The notes: generated from the letters alone by a model not told the origin. A stretch of 64,000 nucleotides of DNA from JAJRAN01 sp963827135 (GCA_963827135.1 CAWGZX010000006.1:310001-374000); one strand, 5' to 3'. Positions 26,324-34,882 are shown, counted from the stretch's first letter. Translations and numbers: made by a program.

Positions 26324-26581
26324 ATGCCAGTTGTAACAATCGATATTATAAAAGGGGCCATCAGCAAAGAGGGGAAATTGGAGATGATGAGACGCGTTTC
26401 AGAGGTGGTCGCAGAAATCGAAAGTCGCCCAGAACCCAGGGAGAACGTGCTGCCGTTCGTTTATTGCATCATACGTGAAACTGAATGGGGGGACTTTGGC
26501 CAAAATGGGCAGCCGATCACTCCGGAATTGCTCGGCGCTGTAAAGAAAGGCATGGTTCAAATCACTGTAAAAAAACCGTAA
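26324..26581 (+). CDS. 4-oxalocrotonate tautomerase-family protein
   Basis: The 85-residue protein begins Met-Pro-Val. Removal of Met exposes Pro1, the catalytic base of the tautomerase superfamily. The strand VVTIDIIKG and following helix fit 4-OT. The C-terminal part carries a Trp and Gly-rich loop (EWGDFGQNGQP) seen in the slightly longer members. GGAGGTG stands before the ATG. The substrate is unknown. Confidence 0.85.
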   Translation: MPVVTIDIIKGAISKEGKLEMMRRVSEVVAEIESRPEPRENVLPFVYCIIRETEWGDFGQNGQPITPELLGAVKKGMVQITVKKP

Positions 26582-27515
26582 GACCCCTTTTTTTTCTTTT
26601 TATTCTTTATAAAAATGAATATGGGCTCGCCAGCCGAGAGCAATGGTTTCAGTGTCACAATTTACGACAGGGAGAAGCTTGATGATTCTTTAGCAATGGG
26701 ATAGAGTTGTAGAAGAACGAGCAGCGACGATGACTTTTGTTTTTTTTGTAATTTCAATGGATTCGAGTTATCTTTGGATATTTTTATGGTTGACAGAGAA
26801 TTATAGACAAAAGGTCCTGGAACCTTGATTTATTCCTTCATGTGATGGCTTGAGCGATCGCGTCCTTCTTGAACGCCTTTGTAAATCGCAATCAGACCAT
26901 CGATCGCCCCTCGCCAGCATTGTGGTTCATAATAGCACTTCTGGGGATACTTGGTGGTCGTGTTATAGTGAATGCATTTATCCATCGGACAGAATCTCAT
27001 CTTTCCCCCATCAAACCGCGACAGAGAATCCCACGCCTTAGACGAGGCAATACCATCCCTTTATCAACCGTCATGTTACAAGCAGACGACCAATGCTTTG
27101 ATGCCAATGAGTGCACTCCCCACATTAATCGAGCTAGTCATCAGATAAAAAAATAGTGGTTACATTATCGATTTATGATAAAGTGGATGCCAGACAGGTT
27201 AGAGGACCTGAACCATCTTGGCATCATAGCGCATATTATGTTCTCCACACAACATCCAGAGCACGAAAATTTCTAGCATTAATTAGCGTGGTAGTCTAAG
27301 TTAACACTAAATATGGCTTTCATTAATCACCAGAGGTTGGCCAGAGGTGTGGACCTTCTCCAACTTCCCCACCATTTGTTTGAATAAGATCCCCTCTGGC
27401 CGGCACCGGGGGGTTTTAAACTTGAACCCAGTTAATTCATCTGACATTCTTTTAAAAAACTAATTTGAAATCAATGCTTAGGATTTATGAACAATAAGAA
27501 TGATTCCGAGAAGGG
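26582..27515 (+). other. AT-rich stretch with no convincing gene
   Basis: A T-rich terminator follows the tautomerase gene at 26587-26609. A 29-codon frame at 26615-26704 and a 95-codon TTG frame at 26869-27156 are open. The latter contains PSPALWFIIALLGILGG, a phrase typical of archaeal C-terminal membrane anchors, so it may be the remnant of a decayed membrane protein. Two inverted repeats (27186-27225 and 27339-27401) lie nearer the regulator gene. No functional gene is supported. Confidence 0.5.
27339..27401 (+). repeat. Inverted repeat, possible RNA stem-loop upstream of the DUF1724-type regulator
   Basis: GGCCAGAGG at 27339-27347 pairs perfectly with CCTCTGGCC at 27393-27401. A second copy of CCAGAGG sits just before the left arm (27330-27336). 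Inside the loop GTGG can pair with CCAC. It lies 115 bases before the regulator start, so it may be a leader structure, an operator or a separate RNA. Confidence 0.45.
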
Positions 27516-28265
27516 GTGTTAGAGTTGGAGAAACTCAATAGGCTGCTCTTCGAGCTATCAAGCAAAGAGAGAATGGACATATTGATGAGGTTGCGCGATA
27601 GCAACCTTAGGCTAACAGAAATTTCAAGATCTCAGAATCTAAGCCCTCCTGAAACCTCCCGACACCTGCAAAGAATGAGCGAGGATTTACTGATAAACAA
27701 GGATGAAGATGGAAGGTACCACCTTACATCATATGGGGGGCTGGTTTTGTCTCAAATCCCGGTTCTTGATTTTATTTCCAATAACAACGGATATTTTAGT
27801 GAAAGAGATTACTCTGGCATCCCTTACGAATTCATCGGAAGAATGGGCGAACTTTTCAAAGCGGAATATTATAGCGAGCCGGCTGACGGTCTAAATAACA
27901 TCGAGCGCATTCTAAATGAGGCCCATGATTTCATATATTTGACGTCGAATAAAATTGTGACGAGCATAACCCCTCTAATCGCCAGAAAAATTGGTAAGGA
28001 TTTTGACTTTAAAGCAATCCTACCGAGGGCGACTATTGATATGGTAGCTTCCGACCACTCAATTCCCTTAGGGCTTCAATTGAGATTCTCAGATAATATC
28101 AATATTTTAGTGATAGCGACTGATAGAATCTCGGGCTTCGGCCTTCCGGATAGGAATGGAAAATTGGACTATAGCGGATTCATAGGGACGGACCCCAAAT
28201 TGAAAAAATGGTGTAAGGATCTGTTTCAATATTACTGGGATGGAGCAAGAGAAGCAAAGTTTTAG
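27516..28265 (+). CDS. Winged-helix transcriptional regulator, DUF1724/FilR1-type
   Basis: The 249-residue protein starts with an ArsR-like winged helix (about 5-75; MDILMRLRDS, ISRSQNLSPPETSRHLQRMSE). The C-terminal domain (about 100-245) resembles the DUF1724 sensor domain found in many methanogen and Thermoplasmata regulators. The ligand is unknown. The start is GTG at 27516; TTG at 27525 has a better-placed AAGGGG and is equally possible. It may control the secreted protein encoded next. Confidence 0.82.
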   Translation: MLELEKLNRLLFELSSKERMDILMRLRDSNLRLTEISRSQNLSPPETSRHLQRMSEDLLINKDEDGRYHLTSYGGLVLSQIPVLDFISNNNGYFSERDYSGIPYEFIGRMGELFKAEYYSEPADGLNNIERILNEAHDFIYLTSNKIVTSITPLIARKIGKDFDFKAILPRATIDMVASDHSIPLGLQLRFSDNINILVIATDRISGFGLPDRNGKLDYSGFIGTDPKLKKWCKDLFQYYWDGAREAKF

Positions 28266-28387
28266 ATCCGAATCGTCCTGAAAGGGGGATTAGGCGGCAG
28301 TTGAAGGAACATAACAAATTTAAATAGTCGACTTTGCACTATTTTGAAGCGGACATCTTTGCAATAGCATGATAGCAAACAGCAAGG

Positions 28388-30187
28388 GTGAAGGGGGGGT
28401 TGAAAATTAGAGCCTTAGCATTGCCAGTGATCACGGTTCTGTTGCTCCTAGTCAGCATCGCTCCGTTGCCGTTGATTCAAAATGATGATTGTGCACTTAT
28501 GAGTGAGGCTTCTGCCTCAGCATCTGTCCAAGCGATCGAGAGTGAGACGTTATGGCACGATAACTTCGGAGATTATTATCCCACTGACTTCTCACAGAAT
28601 CCTCTCACCGACGGAAAGACATATGTGGTTACCGTCGAAGGAACATGGAGCCCTTGGGGAGCAAGCCATTGGCAAAGTGTGGAAGATCCCCCCGTAGGTG
28701 CGTATGAAGAAGCGCCTATGTATCCTGGTAATGGAGGGACAGGTAGGGTGGGAATGGACCCCTTCTGGGCTTTCGCAGTCATTTATGGCTGGGATTACGC
28801 GAACGGATTGGGGATCACCGTCTTGCCTTCCCCCGGTGCATTCAGGATAAGTTTGGACAATGGGGTTTCGTGGACAACCAGTATTCGACCTGAGAGCGAC
28901 GTTTACACTCCAACCCATAAGTATGAATTCAAAGTAGTTGGTAAGGGGGAGAATATCGGCTTCAGGACCATAGATACAGATGCGTACGACAACTATGGCA
29001 TGTTCAAGATCGTGATCGCACCTGAACAGACCTCCCCATCGGCCCCTCAGAACCTTACGGCCGTTGTCGGCGATGCGTCTATTAGCCTCAGTTGGGAGGC
29101 ACCGTCCACCGATGGGGGCAGCCCAATCACCAATTTCACTGTGTACCGCGGTCCTGACCTCGGGAATCTGACGCCTTTGGCGTTGCTGGGAAATGTAACC
29201 TCTTACCTGGACGAGAATGTGAGCAATGGGATTACGTACTATTACGCCGTCTCTGCCAGTAATTTAGCTGGGGAAGGGTTGATGACTTCCGCCATCAGTT
29301 GCGTTCCCACCTGGAGCGAACATCATCCTATTTGCACCATCACCTCACCCACTCGTGAGTACGAGAACACCAGCGACATAACCATGAACTGGACCATGAG
29401 CGACCTGGTCTCGGGCATAGACTTCGCGGAGGTGTGCCTTGACACTGGCGATTGGGTGTTCATGGGCGACGCCATCAGCCACGTATTCGTAGGAGTGCCT
29501 GATGGCGCACATACCCTGAGTCTAAGGGTCTTCAACAATGCTGGATATAGCAACAGCACCTCCCGGCTCGTCACCGTGGACACTGTTCCGCCGTCCGACG
29601 TGGCGAACTCCTGGTCGCAACCGGACGCCAGCGGAACTTTACGGATCACCTTCAGCGAGGCCATGAGGGCCGTGTATGGCCAAGTGGACGGAGTCCCGGT
29701 CACCTTTTCGCTCCTGGACAGGAATGCGACAGCCACGGTCACCTTGGATCCGGGGACGCACAGCCTCAGCATGACCGGGATGGATCTGGCCGGAAATCTG
29801 GTAGCGGGCTTCGTGCCTTTCCAGTTCACCGTGGTGGAGTTCACGGTCCAGGTCAGTGGGCAAGTGCTCGATGACAATGGGGACCCGATTGCAGGGGCAC
29901 AGGTGGATATCGATGGCGTGCAGGCGACATCGGGTACGGACGGCTGGTTCTTCTGCTCTGTTGCTCCTGGACAACATGACATCGACATTTCCGCGACAAG
30001 TATGGACGATTACTCGGGTCATGTCACTGTGACCAACGAGGGCGGGGAGCTAGGCGACTTCACCATGACCCCCAATGAGGCGCCAGACGACGGCGGAATG
30101 GACTGGCTATTGATCGGGATTGTAGCCGTGGTGGGGGTTGCCCTCTTGTTGCTCCTTCTCCTGTTCTTCAAGCGGAAGAAGAAGTGA
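28388..30187 (+). CDS. Secreted, membrane-anchored multidomain protein with fibronectin type III domain
   Basis: The 599-residue surface protein has a signal peptide (residues 6-30) and an unassigned N-terminal beta domain of about 180 residues. A fibronectin type III domain (about 218-310; SAPQNLTAVVG, ISLSWEAPSTDGG) is followed by Ig-like segments. A carboxypeptidase-regulatory-like module (about 490-560; VSGQVLDDNGDPIAGAQVDIDG) precedes a C-terminal helix ending in KRKKK, which anchors it with the bulk outside. Several NxS/T sites could be glycosylated. Adhesion or polymer binding is likely but not shown. The start is GTG 28388 or TTG 28400. Confidence 0.85.
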   Translation: MKGGLKIRALALPVITVLLLLVSIAPLPLIQNDDCALMSEASASASVQAIESETLWHDNFGDYYPTDFSQNPLTDGKTYVVTVEGTWSPWGASHWQSVEDPPVGAYEEAPMYPGNGGTGRVGMDPFWAFAVIYGWDYANGLGITVLPSPGAFRISLDNGVSWTTSIRPESDVYTPTHKYEFKVVGKGENIGFRTIDTDAYDNYGMFKIVIAPEQTSPSAPQNLTAVVGDASISLSWEAPSTDGGSPITNFTVYRGPDLGNLTPLALLGNVTSYLDENVSNGITYYYAVSASNLAGEGLMTSAISCVPTWSEHHPICTITSPTREYENTSDITMNWTMSDLVSGIDFAEVCLDTGDWVFMGDAISHVFVGVPDGAHTLSLRVFNNAGYSNSTSRLVTVDTVPPSDVANSWSQPDASGTLRITFSEAMRAVYGQVDGVPVTFSLLDRNATATVTLDPGTHSLSMTGMDLAGNLVAGFVPFQFTVVEFTVQVSGQVLDDNGDPIAGAQVDIDGVQATSGTDGWFFCSVAPGQHDIDISATSMDDYSGHVTVTNEGGELGDFTMTPNEAPDDGGMDWLLIGIVAVVGVALLLLLLLFFKRKKK

Positions 30188-30214
30188 CGAAACCCCTTCC
30201 CTGATTCCTTTTTT

Positions 30215-30229
30215 TCCTACTTCAGGTAG
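30215..30229 (+). terminator. Small hairpin after the secreted-protein gene
   Basis: CCTAC and GTAGG form a 5-bp stem at 30215-30229, directly after a run of seven T at 30208-30214. The T run is the more likely stop signal. Confidence 0.35.
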
Positions 30230-30315
30230 GAGGGCCAGAATTTGTAGAGCGGATGCTGTGAGGTTCGGGGAATATATTATTAACCTCATGATCAGAATCA
30301 TTTCATGACTATTCT

Positions 30316-30417
30316 ATGCCGACCAAAGAGATGGATGGTAAGTTCCTAATTATCATGATAGCCGTCGTTTGGGGTATGTTGATTGCCGGCGGCATTTTGG
30401 CTTACTTACTACTTTGA
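30316..30417 (+). CDS. Possible single-helix membrane microprotein (33 aa)
   Basis: ATG at 30316 opens a 33-codon frame with a charged start (MPTKEMDGK) and one uninterrupted hydrophobic helix ending AYLLL. An AATATATTATTA element at about 30269-30280 is a good TATA box for it. The amphipathic-free, clean helix and promoter favour a real product, but the length makes it uncertain. The rest of the 30188-30566 spacer shows no gene. Confidence 0.4.
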   Translation: MPTKEMDGKFLIIMIAVVWGMLIAGGILAYLLL

Positions 30418-30566
30418 TGATAGATCAGGGGTAGGGGGGAGCATCTTAAGATTAGATCCCGCTAGATTCCATCCATTTGAGTGGGGTTTGTTTTTAGCTT
30501 CATACGTATGAATCGCAGAGGCAGTTAAGATAAGATTATTCAGTTAAGGCCGCATATTCACACTAA

Positions 30567-31133
30567 ATGGCTGAATTGATTAAAATCAATGAGAATTCTG
30601 GGATATGGAGGATTAAACCCTCCAGAAGAAAAAAGCCATTGGATAAAATTGCTTGTTTTTTGGAAACGGTCGGTTATTATGGTAATGCTAGAGGCCATTA
30701 TGAAGGGAGCTATCTTGAAGGAGATATCACCTTTAAGGTCGATAAAAGAAATTATCATCATACTGAGATCCTTTCCAGTGAAGGTGTAAACCTTGGGGTA
30801 TTGGATTGGGGCATCGATGTTTTTAAGAACATCAACTGGAGCCTAGGGCCAATCGTGTGTTCATTAAAAGGATTCCAACCGTGCCAGATAACTAAGAGAT
30901 ATGACTCCTTGCGTGATCCAAATTGTAACATGTACTATGATTTTGTTGATAATAAAGACAGAAAAATTGCGACAACGACCTTTGATTTTCATTCATTCTT
31001 CAAACTTAAGGAGCTCCCTCCCAAATTTAATGTCATAAGCCGGGAGAACGATGACCCCAATCCATGGCTGATAGCATTGCTTACCATGTACATCCATTCG
31101 ATAGATGGACGTTTCCAAGCGAAACCTATGTAA
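30567..31133 (+). CDS. Hypothetical protein
   Basis: The 188-residue protein has low GC and no signal peptide or membrane helix. Alternating strands in the middle (GHYEGSYLEGDITFKVDK, DFVDNKDRKIATTTF) suggest a beta-rich fold; a tubby/LURP-like barrel is a loose thought only. I do not recognise a family. Codon use is AT-rich, like the surrounding island, which suggests acquired DNA. Confidence 0.6.
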   Translation: MAELIKINENSGIWRIKPSRRKKPLDKIACFLETVGYYGNARGHYEGSYLEGDITFKVDKRNYHHTEILSSEGVNLGVLDWGIDVFKNINWSLGPIVCSLKGFQPCQITKRYDSLRDPNCNMYYDFVDNKDRKIATTTFDFHSFFKLKELPPKFNVISRENDDPNPWLIALLTMYIHSIDGRFQAKPM

Positions 31134-31173
31134 TCTTGATATGAGCTCCTTCAGGGATGGTGTGAAGTTCGGG

Positions 31174-31410
31174 CTAAACCCCTATGCTCTTTGATTTAAT
31201 TTTAATGAATAAGAAATATGCAAGAAAGAATATGATAAAGAACGATAGCCAGGATACGATGGCACCATAGAAGGCCAAAGTCCTCGAGGTATAACCTTGA
31301 TAGGTCTCCCATAGACCTAGAGGTACCATCAGGATAACAACATAAAAAGCCACTCCCATGACCAAGAAACTAACAATCAACGAGATAATAGCCATTGATC
31401 TGAGAATCAA
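31174..31410 (-). CDS. Small membrane protein
   Basis: The 78-residue protein has two long hydrophobic segments (about 5-32 and 45-70) and a Lys-rich C-terminus (KIKSKS). It is convergent with the preceding hypothetical gene. No family is recognised. Confidence 0.5.
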   Translation of the reverse strand: MILRSMAIISLIVSFLVMGVAFYVVILMVPLGLWETYQGYTSRTLAFYGAIVSWLSFFIIFFLAYFLFIKIKSKSIGV

Positions 31411-31420
31411 TTCCCACCCT

Positions 31421-31434
31421 GACGCTTCAGCGTC
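31421..31434. repeat. Perfect inverted repeat before the Rep remnant
   Basis: GACGCT-TC-AGCGTC forms a 6-bp hairpin 22 bases before the Rep reading frame. It could be a remnant of a rolling-circle origin or a short hairpin stop. Confidence 0.35.
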
Positions 31435-31455
31435 GACCTTTGACCCGAGGGGGCG

Positions 31456-31965
31456 GTGCGTAAGCTGCGTAGCGATTTTAGGAAATTAGGCAAGAATAAG
31501 ATTTGGGATCCGGACTCGAGGGGCGTATATTGTTTGGAGATTGGGGAGATCGACGACCTCGGTTGCTGCAATCTTCATATCCATGTGCTCATGGATTCGG
31601 GATACATAGAGCAAAAGAAGCTCTCCGAAGCGTGGAAGCGGATAACTAAGGATTCTTACGTAGTCGATATCCGCCCGGCTAAGCGTATCTCTCGTGATCA
31701 TCGAGCTCTGCTGCGATACATGACGAAGTACATGGTCAAGTTGCCAAAGGATATGTTGGAATGGAAGGCCAAGCTCTACAACCAGACGTTTCATGGGACG
31801 CGTCTTATCCAGGTCTTCGGCTTCCCTCGGGGGGGATATCAGTTGGACATCCATCAGCCTGTTTGCCCTTATTGCGGAGGGACCGAGGTATATTGTCTCG
31901 ATTTTGAGCCCGGTCTCGAAGGGCAGGTCTTTGGCGAGGATCCTGAGAAAGATAACGCGAAATAG
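31456..31965 (+). pseudogene. N-terminally truncated HUH-type replication initiator (Rep) remnant
   Basis: The 169-residue frame contains LHIHVLMDSGY, the HUH motif of rolling-circle Rep proteins. RYMTKYMVK follows with the Tyr/Lys motif of the nicking site, then a C-terminal CPYC zinc pair. The N-terminal part with motif 1 is missing; an in-frame stop lies just 12 bases upstream of the GTG. This looks like a fragment of a plasmid or transposon Rep left in the chromosome. A functional small Rep is less likely. Confidence 0.6.
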
Positions 31966-32037
31966 CGTGAGCCATCGATGGACAAGCTAAGGAAATAAAG
32001 AAAAGGGAAAAAGGAAAAAGGAGTTGGGTTAAAGGGT

Positions 32038-32553
32038 TTAGAGTTGAGTTACTTCGGCAGTTAACATCATATCAGTACCGGCAAAGTCCGGTAGTGTTAT
32101 TCTGAAATCGAAATCATTATCTGACGTCGGTGTTAAATCGAGATACCGATGTGATGGTCCATAGTGTCAAGAGGCCAGAAGTTTCGCTGACAGTTTGTAG
32201 ACCCCGAAACTATGTAGTCCAGGAAATTGCAAGGATGCTACATCCTCTTCCACTAATACCCAGCCGTTGAGACTATTTCAATTGTCAGAATACAATTGGC
32301 CACGGTTACATGCCCAAGAACATTAATTTGGAACTCATACGGTTGGTTCACGGTGGGGCTGGCAATCAGAGCGGTACCGACCATGTGTCGCAATAGTCAT
32401 ATCTTACTCAAACTAGCACCGGATTTTGGGCATTGTTTTGCCAAGTCGCTGAACCCATTGGTATGGCAGCAGCCACCAAAATGGTTGCAAAACATACCAC
32501 ACCGAGTATGGTGAATAGGCTCGATCCGTGAAATTTCTTTCCAGATCCTCATC
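32038..32553 (-). pseudogene. Decayed secreted-protein gene
   Basis: On the minus strand AGGAGG (32564-32569) precedes ATG at 32553 and the start MRIWKEISR. After a frameshift, another frame continues with a good signal or anchor helix (LFTILGVVCFATILVAAA). Further stretches in different frames read like one protein: SPTVNQPYEFQINVLGHVTV, VEEDVASLQFPGLHSFGVYK and LDLTPTSDNDFDFRITLPDF, ending at a TAA at 32038. At least three frameshifts or stops break it. It resembles a small exported beta-rich protein of unknown role. Confidence 0.65.
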
Positions 32554-32850
32554 GTGTTCTGTCCTCCTAAGAACCCATCCTAGGGCTCAATCTTCATCGC
32601 ATATTTCTTTGTTGCAATATAAAACATTTCTCATAGTAATCAAACTAGAATATGCTCACAATAGCCTAAACCAGTATGTTATAATAATATGGAATTATAG
32701 ATATCTTTTTATACTATTATCTTTCGGGATAATAATCCTAGATTGACGCATAAAGGAATCACCGATTACTCTTTACTATCATGGATATCAAGAAAGATAA
32801 CAGTCGCATCCGTGGGCTTCGTCCTTTTCGACCTTCTTCCATACCGATAA

Positions 32851-32960
32851 TCAGGGGCGAGCCTCCGGAGGACGGCGAGAGCCCGAAAGCCCGTCAAACG
32901 GGCTCAGCCCACCCATTAGGACAGTCGTCACAGGCGAAGTCTGTCAGCGAGCAATCTAAC
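32851..32960. other. GC-rich structured segment in AT-rich DNA; candidate ncRNA or mobile-element remnant
   Basis: Within 32554-33083, otherwise without a gene, lies a sharply GC-rich patch. It holds the palindrome CCTCCGGAGG (32862-32871), a 7-bp stem AGCCCGT-CAA-ACGGGCT (32888-32904) and a GACAG/CTGTC pair (32920-32924 with 32941-32945). Frames are open on both strands but do not resemble proteins I know. A TATA-like TTTTTATACTATT lies upstream at about 32706-32718. Confidence 0.35.
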
Positions 32961-33046
32961 AACTTAATAGGGGGCCATCGCTGGAGGGGGTATTCTATTC
33001 TTAAACTAATGTTGTTACTATTTTCTTTGAGAAAGAAAAAGAAAAT

Positions 33047-33061
33047 GGCCGTATTACGGCC
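33047..33061 (-). terminator. Hairpin plus T-tract terminator
   Basis: GGCCGT-ATT-ACGGCC lies just past the stop of the large secreted-protein gene. On the minus strand it is followed by ATTTTCTTTTTCTTTC. It is nearly the same as the terminator at 13006-13020. A second AT-rich hairpin (TTTCTTT/AAAGAAA) is at 33022-33038. Confidence 0.65.
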
Positions 33062-33083
33062 GTTTAAAGGGGGTTCCAAATCC

Positions 33084-34637
33084 TTAGACTATCAAGTTTT
33101 TGATGGCGAGTGCCGTTGCTCCGTTCGGAGTGAACACCACTAGGAACAGCAGGTTGTGCCTCGACGGTGCTATGCCCTTGACCTGCGACGCATCGAAATG
33201 AACAACAAGGTCATTCATCCCATCGTTGTTCATGTCCCTGACCTCTGTTCCCTGGCAAGGCACAGAGTTCATGGATTGACCGATCAGATAGCAATAGGAC
33301 TCGATCGAGTTGGCGTCCATTACTTCACTGCCATACAGCACCACATCGATGGTCTGTACCTGTCCATGATGATTGTTCTCGTCCCTAACCCTCATGACAT
33401 CGAGGTGTGGCGGTTGGAAGTCCTTCGCTCTGTAGGCTGAGGTGTCGAAGCTTACCGTGTCCAGTTGTTCGGGCCAATAGCCTGAATACGAATACAGCCA
33501 CAGGGTCATGTGATATGGCCCATTGACTTTGCTGGAGGCGAGGCCGTAGCTATCGTACGTCAAATGCACCGTGTGTGTCCCGACCTCGAAGTACTCGATC
33601 GAAGTCTTAGCGTAACCCACATCGATGCCTCCCCAGATGTCCACAAACAGGAGCCCGTCCACGAGGTAGTATCCCGCTTCGGTAATCTCGATGTCCACAT
33701 CCACTCCTAGGCCTTCGTACAGCTTATCGCTATCAAGGTTCATCCCGTACGAAGTCATCGGCTCGGTGAAATGGGAGCCAGGCGTGACTCCCCCGGAGAA
33801 GTCCGAGAGCAGATACGGGCGAGAGTCAAAGAAGCGCCAATCCGCAGAAAGGTAGAATCTGTCCATCAGGTTGAACTGGATCATCCAAGGCCCATCATTG
33901 CCGAGGGATTGCAGATCTGCGGCGCTGTACGACAACTGAATATGGTTTGTTCCTTCGGTCAGTGAGAATAGACCATCGGCGTACACCTGCCCGACCCAGT
34001 TTGACTCTATCAACCAGCAATATGCTAAGTACGTGCCAGCTACCGACACCTCCACGTCCCCCTCAATAACCAGGCCTGTGTAGGGAGCGTCACCTGTCGA
34101 AGTGATCGGGCTCTCGCTCGCGTCCCCTAAGAAGCGCGCATACTCGAATTCGTTCCCGTAATAGGTCGGAGAATCGAAGGTCGCGGAGGCGATCTCCGTG
34201 CCATATCCATCTTGCAGCGATAGGTACATGGTGTAGGGTCCATCGATGCCGTTGTTGGAGAATGTGGAGCCCGAGAACCGTTCCTCTTGGACCTGGATAC
34301 CTCCGTTCATGCTTATCGGTACCCCGTACCAATAGATGGTATTCCCGGCCGGTGCCTGAAGGTACTCATAGCAATAGCCCTCGAACGCCCCAGTAGCTTC
34401 GATGCTGTATTGAAGCCAGAGGTAATCGTAGCGGTCGTTCGGATCGGTGTCCACCGCGTAGAACTGATGATCAGTTGTAAAGCCCCCCGTAGCCGCGGTG
34501 ACCGATGCGAAGTTTCCAGCTTTCCCTTTTGCATTATGGCCTGACATCGCCGACGCCGGGGCGGCCGCAATAAAGAGAAGGGCCAATAGCAAAGCCCCGA
34601 AAACCGTCCCTGCACGTATGACGTGTAACTTGTTCAC
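33084..34637 (-). CDS. Secreted protein with three tandem beta-domain repeats
   Basis: The 517-residue exported protein has a signal peptide (residues 1-30, ending near ASA). Three related modules of about 120 residues follow. Each starts with a strand such as YDYLWLQYSIEATG, LVIEGDVEVSVAG or LGVDVDIEITEAG, and ends with a DGPY/NGPYxMxL segment. The tail contains DMNNDGMNDLVV, an EF-hand-like calcium loop. No anchor is visible, so it may be released or bound to the cell surface. The start is GTG. It is a likely surface or extracellular matrix protein. Confidence 0.8.
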   Translation of the reverse strand: MNKLHVIRAGTVFGALLLALLFIAAAPASAMSGHNAKGKAGNFASVTAATGGFTTDHQFYAVDTDPNDRYDYLWLQYSIEATGAFEGYCYEYLQAPAGNTIYWYGVPISMNGGIQVQEERFSGSTFSNNGIDGPYTMYLSLQDGYGTEIASATFDSPTYYGNEFEYARFLGDASESPITSTGDAPYTGLVIEGDVEVSVAGTYLAYCWLIESNWVGQVYADGLFSLTEGTNHIQLSYSAADLQSLGNDGPWMIQFNLMDRFYLSADWRFFDSRPYLLSDFSGGVTPGSHFTEPMTSYGMNLDSDKLYEGLGVDVDIEITEAGYYLVDGLLFVDIWGGIDVGYAKTSIEYFEVGTHTVHLTYDSYGLASSKVNGPYHMTLWLYSYSGYWPEQLDTVSFDTSAYRAKDFQPPHLDVMRVRDENNHHGQVQTIDVVLYGSEVMDANSIESYCYLIGQSMNSVPCQGTEVRDMNNDGMNDLVVHFDASQVKGIAPSRHNLLFLVVFTPNGATALAIKNLIV

Positions 34638-34882
34638 TTTCCTTCTCGTATCTTTCCCTCCAATGGATGGAAGGGGACTCAGTAGAACGTTTGCAGCTTT
34701 CGATTCTGTTGGCTAGGTGATTTCCAGCCCAAATTAAGACCACTCCCGGACCCTTAGGTCCCCCACTTCCCCGGATGTCGTATTAGATACGGGAATAAAA
34801 GATTATTTGCCTTGGATTGTGAGCGATTTAAATCCAATGTCGATTAATGATTATACACACCATCCAGTAAAAAGAGAAAGAG

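Noticed and set aside
26850..27041. 63-codon frame overlapping the possible membrane remnant
   Set aside because: It overlaps the 26869 frame in another phase, has no ribosome site and no protein-like pattern.
31421..31434. CRISPR-like or repeat array around the Rep remnant
   Set aside because: Only one short palindrome exists, with no repeated copies or spacers. No CRISPR array was seen anywhere in the window.
32781..33143. 120-codon plus-strand frame
   Set aside because: It overlaps a terminator and the GC-rich hairpin block, lacks the codon bias of neighbours and resembles no protein; I treat the block as possible RNA or element remnant instead.
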